A stretch of 13,623 bases of DNA from Bacteroidota bacterium (GCA_947497195.1 CANMGM010000036.1:1-13623), one strand, 5' to 3'. Positions 1 to 8,585 are shown, counted from the stretch's first letter. The notes: a model not told the origin generated them from the letters alone. Made by a program: numbers and translations.

Positions 1-415
1 TACAGTTGCCTATTATTCGCTTGTAAAGATTGGCGATTACCTTCCATCGGCATCATCGTTTGCACGCAAAGCATTCTGGTGCCCGGTTTCTGAGGTTCCG
101 CAACTTGCCTTCGATCACAATCAGATTCTCGATGCCGCATTAAAGAGCTTAAAAACAAAGCTGCGTATCGAGCCGATAGGATTCGAACTTTTACCTCAAA
201 AATTCACCTTAGGTCAGTTGCAGCGTGTTTACGAAACCATATTGGGCACCCAGCTCGATAAGCGCAATTTCCGTCGGAAAATCCTGAACAAAGGATTTAT
301 CAAACAGCTGGAGGAGAAACAAAAGGGTGTTCCGCACAAACGGGCCAGTTTATTCGAATTCGATCAGGCAGCCTACGACAAGTTGCGTACGGAACAGTTC
401 AATTTTGAGTTTTAA
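1..415 (+). CDS. NUDIX-domain transcriptional regulator with C-terminal winged helix (3' fragment)
   Basis: The reading frame is open from base 2 to the TAA at 413-415, giving about 137 C-terminal residues; the true start lies left of the window. The fragment opens with TVAYYSLVKIGDY, resembling the late NUDIX-fold strand of NrtR-like regulators. After a linker (AALKSLKTKLRIEPIGFELL), the segment FTLGQLQRVYETILG...LDKRNFRRKIL reads as a winged-helix DNA-binding domain, with NFRRK as the recognition helix. Known family: NUDIX-wHTH proteins repress NAD or sugar-catabolism genes and sense a nucleotide or ADP-ribose-like ligand through the NUDIX fold. The NUDIX box is not in the window, so whether it is still catalytic cannot be judged. 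Its targets probably lie upstream, out of view. The 3' end overlaps the convergent ABC exporter gene by four bases. Confidence 0.8.
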   Translation, partial: TVAYYSLVKIGDYLPSASSFARKAFWCPVSEVPQLAFDHNQILDAALKSLKTKLRIEPIGFELLPQKFTLGQLQRVYETILGTQLDKRNFRRKILNKGFIKQLEEKQKGVPHKRASLFEFDQAAYDKLRTEQFNFEF

Positions 416-2166
416 ACTTCCGCTGCAAACTGCAATTCATACAGCTTTCGGTATTTCCCATTTTTTGCAAGCAATTCCTGGTGATTGCCCGACTCGAGAA
501 CCTGACCTTTATCCATCACAATGATTTGATCGGCCTTTTGCACGGTGGCCAAACGGTGTGCAATGATGATTGATGTTCGGTTGCGTGTCAATTTTTCGGT
601 AGCGATGCGAATTAAGTCCTCCGTTTCGGCATCGACAGATGATGTAGCCTCGTCGAGCACAAGAATTGCCGGATTGTATAAATAGGCACGGATGAATGCG
701 ATCAATTGCCGTTGACCTGCGCTCAGCATTGATCCGCGCTCCATTACATTGAATGCATAACCACCCGGAAGTTTTCGAATAAACTCATCGGCGCCAACTT
801 CATGGGCTGCCTGTTCTATCATTTGCTGCGTTATTTCAGGATTGTTCAGACTGATGTTGTTCGCGATGCTGTCTGAAAACAGAAACACATCCTGCAATAC
901 CACAGCAATTTCGCTGCGTAAAAACGAAATATCGTAATCGTAGAGAGGCAATCCATCCAGTAAAATTTCGCCTTTCTGGTATTCGTAAAAACGATTTACA
1001 AGATTTATTATGGTCGTTTTTCCCGAACCAGTTGCGCCAACAATGGCCACCGTCGTTCCTCTTTTGACCGAAAACGACAAATCGCGCAGCACCCAGTCAT
1101 CGTCTTTATATGCCATCCATATTTTGCGAAATTCGATATCACCGTTCAGGTTTTCGGGAATGATTTTACCGCTTTCAGGTTCCAGCGCATCTGTTTCATC
1201 GAGCAGTTTGAATACACGCTCTGAACTCACCATGCCCATTTGCAGCGTATTAAAGCGATCGGCCAGTGTGCGAATCGGACGAAAAAGCATGTTTACGTAC
1301 ATCGTAAATGCAATCAGGTTACCGACGGTGAATCGTCCGTCCATAACACCATCAGCCCCTAGCCAAATCAGCAGTCCCAAAGAAACCGCCGACAGAATTT
1401 CGACTACCGGTAAAAAAATGGAATAATGCCAAACCGACCGAATGTGTGCAGCAGCGTGCTCGCGGTTTATTGCTTTAAATTTCTTCAATTCTTCCTCCTC
1501 GCGCGAAAAAACCTGAATCACACTCATGCCGCTGATGTGTTCCTGGACAAACGTGTTTAGGCGCGCAACTTGGTTACGCACATCCTGAAATGCCGACTTG
1601 ATTCCGTTCTTGAAAATATTCGTGGCAATAAGTAGCAACGGTATAGTCGAAATACAGATCAGCGAAAGTTGCCAGTCGGTGTAAAACATCACAAAAAGCA
1701 CCACCGAAAGCTGCAGTAAATCGCCAAAAACAATCACAATTCCTTCCGTAAAAACCGAGGCGATGGTTTCGATATCACTCACTACACGAGTAATAAGCAT
1801 CCCGATTGGGTTGCGGTCGAAATACTTCACGTTGAGCGAAAGCACATGATTGTAAACCTTAGTTCGTAAATCGCGAATCACCGACTGCCCGAGCAAATTG
1901 CTCACATACCCCGACGAAAATTGTCCGATGGCCTCAACCAACAATACCGAAATCATGATAATCGCATAAACGGCGAGGTTTCCGGTTCGTTGACCCAACA
2001 CATAGGTGTCAATAGTGTATTGCACCAACAAGGGCCGAACCGGACTTAGGAAAGCCAGGAAAACAGTTATGGAAACGGCGGCAAGGAGCAAACGACGCTG
2101 CGGACGAACTGCTTTTAATACCCGTTTTAACAACTGAAAATCGAAGGCTTTGCCCGAAACACTCAT
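412..2166 (-). CDS. ABC exporter half-transporter (fused permease and ATPase, MsbA/MdlB-like)
   Basis: The 584-residue protein has a six-helix type IV exporter transmembrane domain (about residues 20-310) followed by an ATPase domain (about 343-580). Visible motifs are Walker A GATGSGKTT (377-385), Q-loop Q425, signature LSAGQRQ (481-487), Walker B ILVLDE with catalytic E506, and H-loop H537. The length is normal for a half-transporter that dimerises in the inner membrane. The signature reads LSAGQ rather than LSGGQ; similar variation occurs in MdlB/YheH-like exporters, and the catalytic Glu and His are intact, so it should hydrolyse ATP. No partner half-transporter is adjacent, so it may form a homodimer or pair with a distant gene. 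The substrate (lipid, drug or peptide) cannot be told from sequence. The ATG at 2166 fits the usual N-terminal length. It is divergent from the MbnP-like gene. Confidence 0.92.
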   Translation of the reverse strand: MSVSGKAFDFQLLKRVLKAVRPQRRLLLAAVSITVFLAFLSPVRPLLVQYTIDTYVLGQRTGNLAVYAIIMISVLLVEAIGQFSSGYVSNLLGQSVIRDLRTKVYNHVLSLNVKYFDRNPIGMLITRVVSDIETIASVFTEGIVIVFGDLLQLSVVLFVMFYTDWQLSLICISTIPLLLIATNIFKNGIKSAFQDVRNQVARLNTFVQEHISGMSVIQVFSREEEELKKFKAINREHAAAHIRSVWHYSIFLPVVEILSAVSLGLLIWLGADGVMDGRFTVGNLIAFTMYVNMLFRPIRTLADRFNTLQMGMVSSERVFKLLDETDALEPESGKIIPENLNGDIEFRKIWMAYKDDDWVLRDLSFSVKRGTTVAIVGATGSGKTTIINLVNRFYEYQKGEILLDGLPLYDYDISFLRSEIAVVLQDVFLFSDSIANNISLNNPEITQQMIEQAAHEVGADEFIRKLPGGYAFNVMERGSMLSAGQRQLIAFIRAYLYNPAILVLDEATSSVDAETEDLIRIATEKLTRNRTSIIIAHRLATVQKADQIIVMDKGQVLESGNHQELLAKNGKYRKLYELQFAAEV

Positions 2167-2172
2167 TGGGCG

Positions 2173-2180
2173 TAAAGATA
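2173..2180 (-). promoter_or_regulatory. Possible -7 box for the ABC exporter gene
   Basis: On the minus strand this reads TATCTTTA, one base from the Bacteroidetes -7 consensus TAnnTTTG, and ends six bases before the ATG. No convincing -33 TTG was found at the expected distance. Weak call. Confidence 0.25.
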
Positions 2181-2237
2181 GGGGATTTGATGGGCGAGCA
2201 TTTTAAAAATCGTTCGAAAATTTGAACCCAATTTCCG

Positions 2238-2245
2238 TATTTTTG
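2238..2245 (+). promoter_or_regulatory. Bacteroidetes -7 promoter box before the MbnP-like gene
   Basis: TATTTTTG matches the TAnnTTTG consensus exactly. It ends only four bases before the ATG at 2250 and ten before the ATG at 2256. A TTTG at 2221-2224 lies 13 bases upstream, closer than the usual ~19, so the -33 element is uncertain. The expected transcription start falls about where translation starts, which suggests a very short or absent leader. Confidence 0.5.
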
Positions 2246-2249
2246 TTCG

Positions 2250-2999
2250 ATGTATATGCGAACAATATCTCAAGCAATAGTAATATTTCTAGCCATTTTA
2301 ATGCTCAACGGCTGTAAAAAAGATGAACAGGAAATACCACAACAGGAAATTCAATTTGTAATAGACCACAGTAGTGGCAGCACTCCAATCAATTTTTTTG
2401 ATGTGTTTCAAAATCCGGCGGGGAATTCGTTTAAAACATCAACACTAAAATACATCTTAAGCAATTTTAAGCTTGTAAAACAGGATGGTAGTTTCGAGAG
2501 CTTCCCGAATATCGAAGTGGTAAATGAAGAATTCGATACTACCAAAACATTTAAATTGAATAATGTTGCTGATGGAAGCTATTCAGCATTGCGGTTTTCA
2601 ATTGGAGTAGATTCAGTACAAAATGCGACGTTGGTAAATGGAGGTGGCGACTTAGATCCATCGGATGGCATGGTGTGGACATGGAACACAGGTTATATTT
2701 TCCTCAAGCACGAAGGCCAATTTCTGGATTCAGCCGGAATATTGCAGCCGTTTGTATACCATCTCGGGACCAACAGTGGTTATACGGAAATTGAAATCCC
2801 TCTGCAGTCTTTTACTATGGAAGGTAAATTAAAAACAATACGGTTGAATTTCGACCTGCTTAAGGCGTATGGTGCGGTAAATACCTTGAATTATACAATT
2901 TGGCAAAACCAACAAAGCATTACACCTTCCGATAAACCATGGATTCTCGCTTTCAAGGCCAATTTAAAACAAACATTCTCCATTCGCTCAATAGAGTAA
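2250..2999 (+). CDS. MbnP-family lipoprotein (putative copper-binding partner of a diheme peroxidase)
   Basis: The 249-residue protein starts with a lipoprotein signal peptide: hydrophobic residues 9-19, lipobox LNGC with Cys22, then KKDEQE. An alternative ATG at 2256 shortens it by two residues without harming the signal. The middle carries family marks: FSIGVD (116-121) and SDGMVWTWNTGYI (138-150) with the W-x-W pair W143/W145, followed by KHEG (H154) and YHLGT (H171). Known family: MbnP of methanotrophs binds copper after its partner MbnH, a MauG-like diheme enzyme, oxidises a Trp to kynurenine. The next gene, 4 bases on, is such a diheme protein, which strongly supports the assignment. 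Inference: a membrane-anchored periplasmic or surface protein modified by its neighbour. Which Trp is modified and whether copper is the ligand here are not shown by sequence. No methanobactin gene was noticed. Confidence 0.85.
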   Translation: MYMRTISQAIVIFLAILMLNGCKKDEQEIPQQEIQFVIDHSSGSTPINFFDVFQNPAGNSFKTSTLKYILSNFKLVKQDGSFESFPNIEVVNEEFDTTKTFKLNNVADGSYSALRFSIGVDSVQNATLVNGGGDLDPSDGMVWTWNTGYIFLKHEGQFLDSAGILQPFVYHLGTNSGYTEIEIPLQSFTMEGKLKTIRLNFDLLKAYGAVNTLNYTIWQNQQSITPSDKPWILAFKANLKQTFSIRSIE

Positions 3000-3003
3000 G
3001 CCT

Positions 3004-4050
3004 GTGAGGAATATTTGGATTCTTTGTGCAATATTTATCTTTAGCTCGTGTGCGAAGGATGTTCCTGTTCCAGGAGATGATGTTGCCCAAGGCCCCACTC
3101 CGCTCAACATTCAAGCGCCATTTGGCTTACCCCAGCTAACAATTCCGCAGAACAACCCAACCACGCTTGAAGGTGTTGCATTAGGCCGGAAATTGTTTTA
3201 CGACCCGATACTATCCGGAAACAATGCGATGTCGTGTTCCAACTGCCATGCCCAGAATTTTGGCTTTACCGACCACGAAAACACGTTGAGTACCGGTATC
3301 GATGGAATTGCCGGAACACGCAATTCGATGCCGTTATTTAACCTGGCATGGGCCCCGGCCTTGTTATGGGATGGCGGTGCTACCGATCTCGAATCGCAGG
3401 TCTTGGCACCTATTACAAGCCCAATCGAGATGCACGAAGATTTGACAAATGCACTCGATGAACTTAATGCACACAGCGAATATCCAGCCTTGTTCGAAAA
3501 AGCATTTGGAACGAAGAGTGCCACCTCGTTTTTACTCATGAAGGCAATTGCGCAATTCGAGCGCACAATGATTTCTGCCGATTCGAGATACGACCGCTAC
3601 ATTCGTGGCGATGCACAATTTTCGGAACAGGAAATCAGAGGTATGAACCTGTTCAGCGACATGAACAAAGGCGATTGCAACCATTGCCACACATTGGGCG
3701 GATTATTCACCGATTTTGGATACCGAAATACAGGGCTAAATCTGGAATACAACGACCAAGGACGTTTTCTGATAACGCTGAACGAATCAGACAAAGGAAA
3801 ATTCAAAACTCCAAGTTTGCGCAACATCGCCTTAACTGCACCGTATATGCACGACGGCCGTTTTGAGACGCTTTTGGAATGTGTGCAGCATTATAACACC
3901 GGTTTTCAGCAGCATCCAAACCTGGATCCGGCACTTGCATTTTCGGTTCATGGCCGTCTGTCGCAAACTGAAATGGAAGACATCGTTGCTTTTCTCCATA
4001 CCCTCACCGACTCTGCATTTATTGCCAATCAGGCTTTTTCGGCTCCGTAA
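3004..4050 (+). CDS. Diheme cytochrome c peroxidase, MbnH/MauG-like lipoprotein
   Basis: The 348-residue protein has two c-type heme motifs, CSNCH (78-82) and CNHCH (225-229), one per cytochrome domain, as in bacterial di-heme peroxidases. Other family marks are GRKLFYDP (61-68), the LLWDGG Trp (W122) expected between the hemes, PITSPIEM (136-143) and APYMHDGR (279-286). The start is GTG at 3004; it yields a short signal sequence ending FIFSSC (Cys16), an imperfect lipobox (Phe at -3). The start lies 4 bases after the stop of the MbnP-like gene, implying one transcript and coupled translation. Known family: members reduce peroxide or, like MauG and MbnH, use a bis-Fe(IV) state to oxidise residues of a partner protein. 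The tight pairing favours the protein-modifying role (inference); plain peroxide detoxification is the alternative. Heme attachment requires periplasmic export and a cytochrome c maturation system. Confidence 0.9.
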   Translation: MRNIWILCAIFIFSSCAKDVPVPGDDVAQGPTPLNIQAPFGLPQLTIPQNNPTTLEGVALGRKLFYDPILSGNNAMSCSNCHAQNFGFTDHENTLSTGIDGIAGTRNSMPLFNLAWAPALLWDGGATDLESQVLAPITSPIEMHEDLTNALDELNAHSEYPALFEKAFGTKSATSFLLMKAIAQFERTMISADSRYDRYIRGDAQFSEQEIRGMNLFSDMNKGDCNHCHTLGGLFTDFGYRNTGLNLEYNDQGRFLITLNESDKGKFKTPSLRNIALTAPYMHDGRFETLLECVQHYNTGFQQHPNLDPALAFSVHGRLSQTEMEDIVAFLHTLTDSAFIANQAFSAP

Positions 4051-4052
4051 TT

Positions 4053-4071
4053 ATTCAGCATGCTGCTGAAT
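4053..4071 (+). terminator. Hairpin after the diheme peroxidase gene, possible terminator
   Basis: A perfect 8-base stem ATTCAGCA / TGCTGAAT closes a three-base TGC loop just after the stop at 4050. The run that follows (GTCAGCTTTTAG) is only weakly T-rich, so it may attenuate rather than fully stop transcription. Confidence 0.4.
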
Positions 4072-4097
4072 GTCAGCTTTTAGTTCTGTCGAATTAT

Positions 4098-4105
4098 TAT
4101 TTTTG
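4098..4105 (+). promoter_or_regulatory. Bacteroidetes -7 promoter box before the T9SS-sorted protein gene
   Basis: TATTTTTG is an exact TAnnTTTG match ending 20 bases before the ATG at 4126. No TTG was found about 19 bases upstream. With the hairpin at 4053-4071 it suggests the surface-protein gene can be transcribed separately from the MbnP/peroxidase pair. Confidence 0.4.
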
Positions 4106-4125
4106 AACACCTATTTTAAATTCAA

Positions 4126-5205
4126 ATGCGTAATTCAATTCTATACTTATTGACTTTCTGGATTCTTTGTAATTCACTCACAAGTGCTGCTCAATGCGAT
4201 TTTACCGCTACACTTTCGCCCGATAACCTCATTCTTTGTCCACAGGAAACGGGAGAACTTAATCTCACCATCACTCCTACAGCATATGACTCTGTAAAAT
4301 GGTTCAAGTGGTTGAGTTTTGGAAGTTTTGAAGCGGAAGAAATTCCCGGCTGGGAGAATTCACTTGCGGTTAATCTGAATCAATTTGATCATTCGGGGTA
4401 CAGCTTTTTTGCGCAGGTGTATGCTGGCAATTGCAACGAATTTAGCGATACAGTGCTTGTTGATGGGTATATTTTCCTTCCTCCGGTCGTAATGCACGGC
4501 GGCAGTGCCGAACTGAACCAAAATGGAGTGTGGGAAGTTGCCTGCGGACAGGATGCTACACTTGAACTGATGATGCCCTACACAAATTCGATCGTATGGT
4601 ACCGCAACGGAGTGCCTCTACCGGATGAAAACGCGCAAGTGCTTAACATAACACAAACGGGACTTTACACCGTAAGCGGAGCACCCGAATTGTGCCCCGA
4701 TCTGATAAGTTTCCTTGGTTTGGAGTTGGAGTATGTTGTATTGCCGGACCCTGATCTTAGCATTAGTCTTTCCGGAAATCAACTAACAGCAAATGCCGGC
4801 AATGCATGGCAGTGGTTCTTAAACGGGGTTGAAATTCCCGGTGCAACAGAGCAAGTCTATTCTGCAATAACAGAAGGATACTACCAGGTTGAAGCTTCAT
4901 TTGACGCGAATTGTATCGTGCTTTCTGATTCTTTTCAGGTTAATACAACGGGTATCGCAGCATCAATACGTCATGAGTTAAAACTTAGCCCGAATCCATG
5001 CAACGATTTGTTGCGTATCGAAGGCGAAGCAATCATTCAGAATTCATGTTACGAAATCATCTCAATTGACGGGCAATTGATGGCAAAAGGAAGATTGATG
5101 CAAAATGCTATAAATGTTTCAAGCCTGCCCTCGGGGCAGTATGCACTTAGATTGATAGAAGGAAACCTTGACCCTGTGGTACTGCGTTTCACCAAAATGA
5201 ATTAA
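4126..5205 (+). CDS. Secreted Ig-like protein with T9SS type A C-terminal sorting domain
   Basis: The 359-residue protein has a Sec signal peptide (hydrophobic residues 5-20, likely cleavage near SAAQ, 20-23). The body contains Ig-like beta modules: about 125-190 (VWYRNGVPLP) and about 205-265 (WQWFLNGVEIPGATEQVYS, then GYYQVEA). The C-terminus (about 284-357) is a type A T9SS sorting domain: LSPNPCNDLLRI at 286-297, then YEIISIDGQLM and LPSGQYALRLI. It should be exported through the outer-membrane type IX machinery and attached to the surface or released. No enzymatic motif was seen, so an adhesive or structural role is the best guess. It follows the MbnP/peroxidase pair by 75 bases on the same strand but has its own candidate promoter, so a functional link is unproven. 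It ends one base before the convergent zinc-ribbon gene. Confidence 0.88.
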   Translation: MRNSILYLLTFWILCNSLTSAAQCDFTATLSPDNLILCPQETGELNLTITPTAYDSVKWFKWLSFGSFEAEEIPGWENSLAVNLNQFDHSGYSFFAQVYAGNCNEFSDTVLVDGYIFLPPVVMHGGSAELNQNGVWEVACGQDATLELMMPYTNSIVWYRNGVPLPDENAQVLNITQTGLYTVSGAPELCPDLISFLGLELEYVVLPDPDLSISLSGNQLTANAGNAWQWFLNGVEIPGATEQVYSAITEGYYQVEASFDANCIVLSDSFQVNTTGIAASIRHELKLSPNPCNDLLRIEGEAIIQNSCYEIISIDGQLMAKGRLMQNAINVSSLPSGQYALRLIEGNLDPVVLRFTKMN

Positions 5206-5206
5206 C

Positions 5207-5572
5207 CTAGTCTATCGTTCTGGTTATAAGAACCTTCGATGTATTGAGCATTTGATACCCAACATCGTAACAATAGCTGGTCGTATTTCCGCCCGAGTCA
5301 TTGGTTTGATGTGTCCAAAAAGAAAAGTCAAATCCTTTTAGCGAAAGATGGTGTGATTGCAGTTCGATCTCAGAATTCGTCTCATCGAGAAAATGGAGTA
5401 AAATAGACCTATTACGGCTTAAGATGAGATTCACCGCACGCAATGAGCGCGACTCTTCAATTCGCCGCTGGTTATGATGTGCTACACGGCAAGAATCTGA
5501 ACAATACTTTTTGTCTGCACGGCCCTGAACGACTTCTTTGCATTCAAGACAAAGGCTTACTTTTGCTTTCAT
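5207..5572 (-). CDS. Small zinc-ribbon protein (DUF2116-like, Bacteroidetes type)
   Basis: The 121-residue protein has an N-terminal four-cysteine zinc ribbon: CLEC (8-11) and CSDSC (24-28), separated by QGRADKKY, followed by RVAHHNQRR. From memory this resembles a recurring Bacteroidetes family whose members carry GR.DKKFCSD.CR and a C-terminal tail with a G-F-x-F...Y-x-Y-D-x-G-Y pattern. The tail here, KGFDFSFWTHQTN...SYCYDVGYQML, fits it. The middle (about 40-75) is helical and basic. No known function; a nucleic-acid or protein-binding role is only a guess from the fold. There is no signal peptide, so it is cytoplasmic. It is a single gene, followed by the converging T9SS gene, and is separated from acs upstream by 143 bases. 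Confidence 0.75.
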   Translation of the reverse strand: MKAKVSLCLECKEVVQGRADKKYCSDSCRVAHHNQRRIEESRSLRAVNLILSRNRSILLHFLDETNSEIELQSHHLSLKGFDFSFWTHQTNDSGGNTTSYCYDVGYQMLNTSKVLITRTID

Positions 5573-5612
5573 AATGTACCGATAGTTGAATTGGAGACAT
5601 AAATTTTACCAA

Positions 5613-5637
5613 GTATCTCTAAAAAATCAATAGATAC
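5613..5637. repeat. Inverted repeat GTATCT-N13-AGATAC upstream of the zinc-ribbon gene
   Basis: A perfect 6-base inverted repeat with a 13-base A-rich spacer sits about 40 bases upstream of the zinc-ribbon start, in the acs/zinc-ribbon gap. It could be an operator half-site pair, a weak hairpin or chance. The rest of the gap (5573-5715) shows no clear terminator or promoter. Confidence 0.3.
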
Positions 5638-5715
5638 CTATACTCAATTTTGATGTGACATAACACAACATTGTGCAATCAAAAAACCAGACCCAAATCG
5701 ATGTTGTTTATTCGT

Positions 5716-7611
<1,896 letters not shown>

Positions 7612-7629
7612 GCGAATTAGGATAATGCT

Positions 7630-7637
7630 CGAAAATA
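7630..7637 (-). promoter_or_regulatory. Possible -7 box for acs
   Basis: The minus strand reads TATTTTCG, one mismatch from TAnnTTTG, 18 bases before the acs ATG, a spacing like that of the ettA and antitoxin boxes. The nearest TTG is only 12 bases further upstream, so no good -33 is present. Confidence 0.3.
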
Positions 7638-7692
7638 AGAAAATCGGTACAAGGAAGCGTGCGAAAGCGAATAGATAAATTTAATATTATCT

Positions 7693-7700
7693 AAAGGAGA
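7693..7700 (+). promoter_or_regulatory. Strong Shine-Dalgarno sequence before the small Cys-rich protein
   Basis: AAAGGAGA ends about ten bases before the ATG at 7710. It complements the 16S rRNA tail well, which is unusual because the other starts in this window show little or no such sequence. It is the main support for translation of the 66-codon frame. Confidence 0.45.
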
Positions 7701-7709
7701 TGAGCGAAC

Positions 7710-7910
7710 ATGAAAATCGCTGCTAAATTTAGAATTGCGCTATTCCTACTTTTAAGAATGAGTTCCGTTCAATCTTGCAAGAAATGCTATGTGTGCGCGT
7801 GTACCAATATTTCTACAGCATTTGGTTGTTCCCCGCAAGGTGAAGAAATCGAGACGAGGTTTGTACCCGTTCGGTTATTAATAGAACTCTTTCTTGAATT
7901 AATTACCTGA
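7710..7910 (+). CDS. Small Cys-rich putative lipoprotein, hypothetical
   Basis: The 66-codon frame encodes a basic N-terminus, a hydrophobic stretch (about 8-15) and VQSC (20-23), which could be a lipobox with Cys23. A cysteine cluster follows (C23, C26, C29, C31, C40; CKKCYVCAC at 23-31), then GEEIETR. I do not recognise a family, although short Bacteroidetes lipoproteins that begin CKKC after the signal peptide are familiar. The last 15 residues (VPVRLLIELFLELIT) are hydrophobic and look unlike a natural domain end, so the frame may be a truncated or decayed gene. I checked the other two frames at the 3' end and saw no obvious longer continuation. It has a strong Shine-Dalgarno, is divergent from acs, and overlaps the 3' end of the PIN toxin gene by eight bases. 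Confidence 0.4.
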   Translation: MKIAAKFRIALFLLLRMSSVQSCKKCYVCACTNISTAFGCSPQGEEIETRFVPVRLLIELFLELIT

Positions 7911-8322
7911 AAACAATTCCATGCGTAAGAAAAACTTCAGGATGGTATTGTTCCATTTTCGAAAACCAGAAATCACTTCCGTTTAGCGTTAAAATCATAT
8001 CGCATCCGGCATGTAATGCAGAGGCTTCCTGCAGCGCATCTTCGAAATCTACATTTGCATGTTTCAAAGCAGTTTCAACTTCTTCAGGTCCACATGGCGA
8101 AATGTGAATGTGCTTGCATAGGATGGAAATCTTCTCATGTGCACGTTTGCGACCACATTTCTTTTCGGCAAAATAAAATGCTATTCCGAGACTCAGTGTA
8201 GAACAATAAACATCAATGCCATCCTTGCCTGCCAGACTCAATACCCGCGCACAACTATCATAGGCCGGATATTCCTTATTGAATACTGCGACCAAGATGT
8301 TAGCATCAACAAACACCTTCAT
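7903..8322 (-). CDS. PIN-domain toxin (VapC-like, PIN_3 group)
   Basis: The 139-residue protein is a single PIN nuclease domain. The first strand MKVFVDANIL carries D6 and N8. The later motif VDFEDALQ (91-98) carries D95, and CDMILTLNGSDF (107-118) carries D108 and D117. These match the metal-binding acidic residues of PIN RNases. The canonical second acidic residue is not evident at the end of the second strand (CSTLSLGIAFY), as I recall for PIN_3 members that pair with DUF6364-type antitoxins. Known family: Mg2+-dependent cleavage of RNA, held inactive by the cognate antitoxin. The ATG at 8322 overlaps the antitoxin stop by four bases (ATGA), so antitoxin and toxin are translated together, antitoxin first. 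The RNA target cannot be inferred. Confidence 0.9.
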   Translation of the reverse strand: MKVFVDANILVAVFNKEYPAYDSCARVLSLAGKDGIDVYCSTLSLGIAFYFAEKKCGRKRAHEKISILCKHIHISPCGPEEVETALKHANVDFEDALQEASALHAGCDMILTLNGSDFWFSKMEQYHPEVFLTHGIVFR

Positions 8323-8585
8323 TTTTTGCGCGATTTGCGCATTTCGCTGCGGAGCTCTGAACCCGAAGGCGGAGTTTTAATGTATTTTGCTTCGTCTTCA
8401 GAAACCAGGCTTACCCAATCTCTAACAGGGAATTCTTCGAGGGATGTATAACCACCCGAAAGCAACCTGCGCAGCAACACCTCGGTAAGACGACTAAGAC
8501 TTATACCGCGCAATTCGGCGTAATTCTTAGCCTTTTCGATGATAGCAGCATCAAAACTCATAGTTATTTTTGCATCAGGTTGCAT
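8319..8585 (-). CDS. Ribbon-helix-helix antitoxin (DUF6364-like) of the PIN module
   Basis: The 88-residue protein begins with a short beta strand AKITMSFD (5-12), then helix A (about 13-26), turn GISLSR (27-32) and helix B SRLTEVLLRRLL (31-42). This is the layout of a ribbon-helix-helix DNA-binding dimer. The tail (45-88), with a Trp-containing SLEEFPVRDWVS segment and a Lys/Arg-rich end, is the likely toxin-neutralising part. It matches the DUF6364 antitoxin family by pattern. Known role: neutralises the PIN toxin and represses its own promoter. The ATG at 8585 gives the expected N-terminus; an internal ATG at codon 9 would cut through the strand. It precedes the toxin with a 4-base overlap. 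A consensus -7 box lies 17 bases upstream. Confidence 0.85.
   Translation of the reverse strand: MQPDAKITMSFDAAIIEKAKNYAELRGISLSRLTEVLLRRLLSGGYTSLEEFPVRDWVSLVSEDEAKYIKTPPSGSELRSEMRKSRKK

Noticed and set aside
218..220. TTG at 218 as start of a 65-residue protein
   Set aside because: The frame is open back to base 2 with NUDIX-regulator-like sequence, so 218 is an internal Leu codon of a gene that begins outside the window.
1010..1426. 138-codon plus-strand frame inside the ABC exporter gene
   Set aside because: Low-complexity Ser/Pro-rich translation with no motif, antisense to well-conserved coding sequence; a shadow frame.
5651..5668. TGTGACATAACACA as a CRP-like operator
   Set aside because: The half-site spacing and second half do not match a TGTGA-N6-TCACA site, and it lies downstream of acs rather than at its promoter.
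5664..5675. CACAACATTGTG dyad downstream of acs as a terminator
   Set aside because: The stem is only 4-5 bases with no following T tract on the minus strand; too weak to call.
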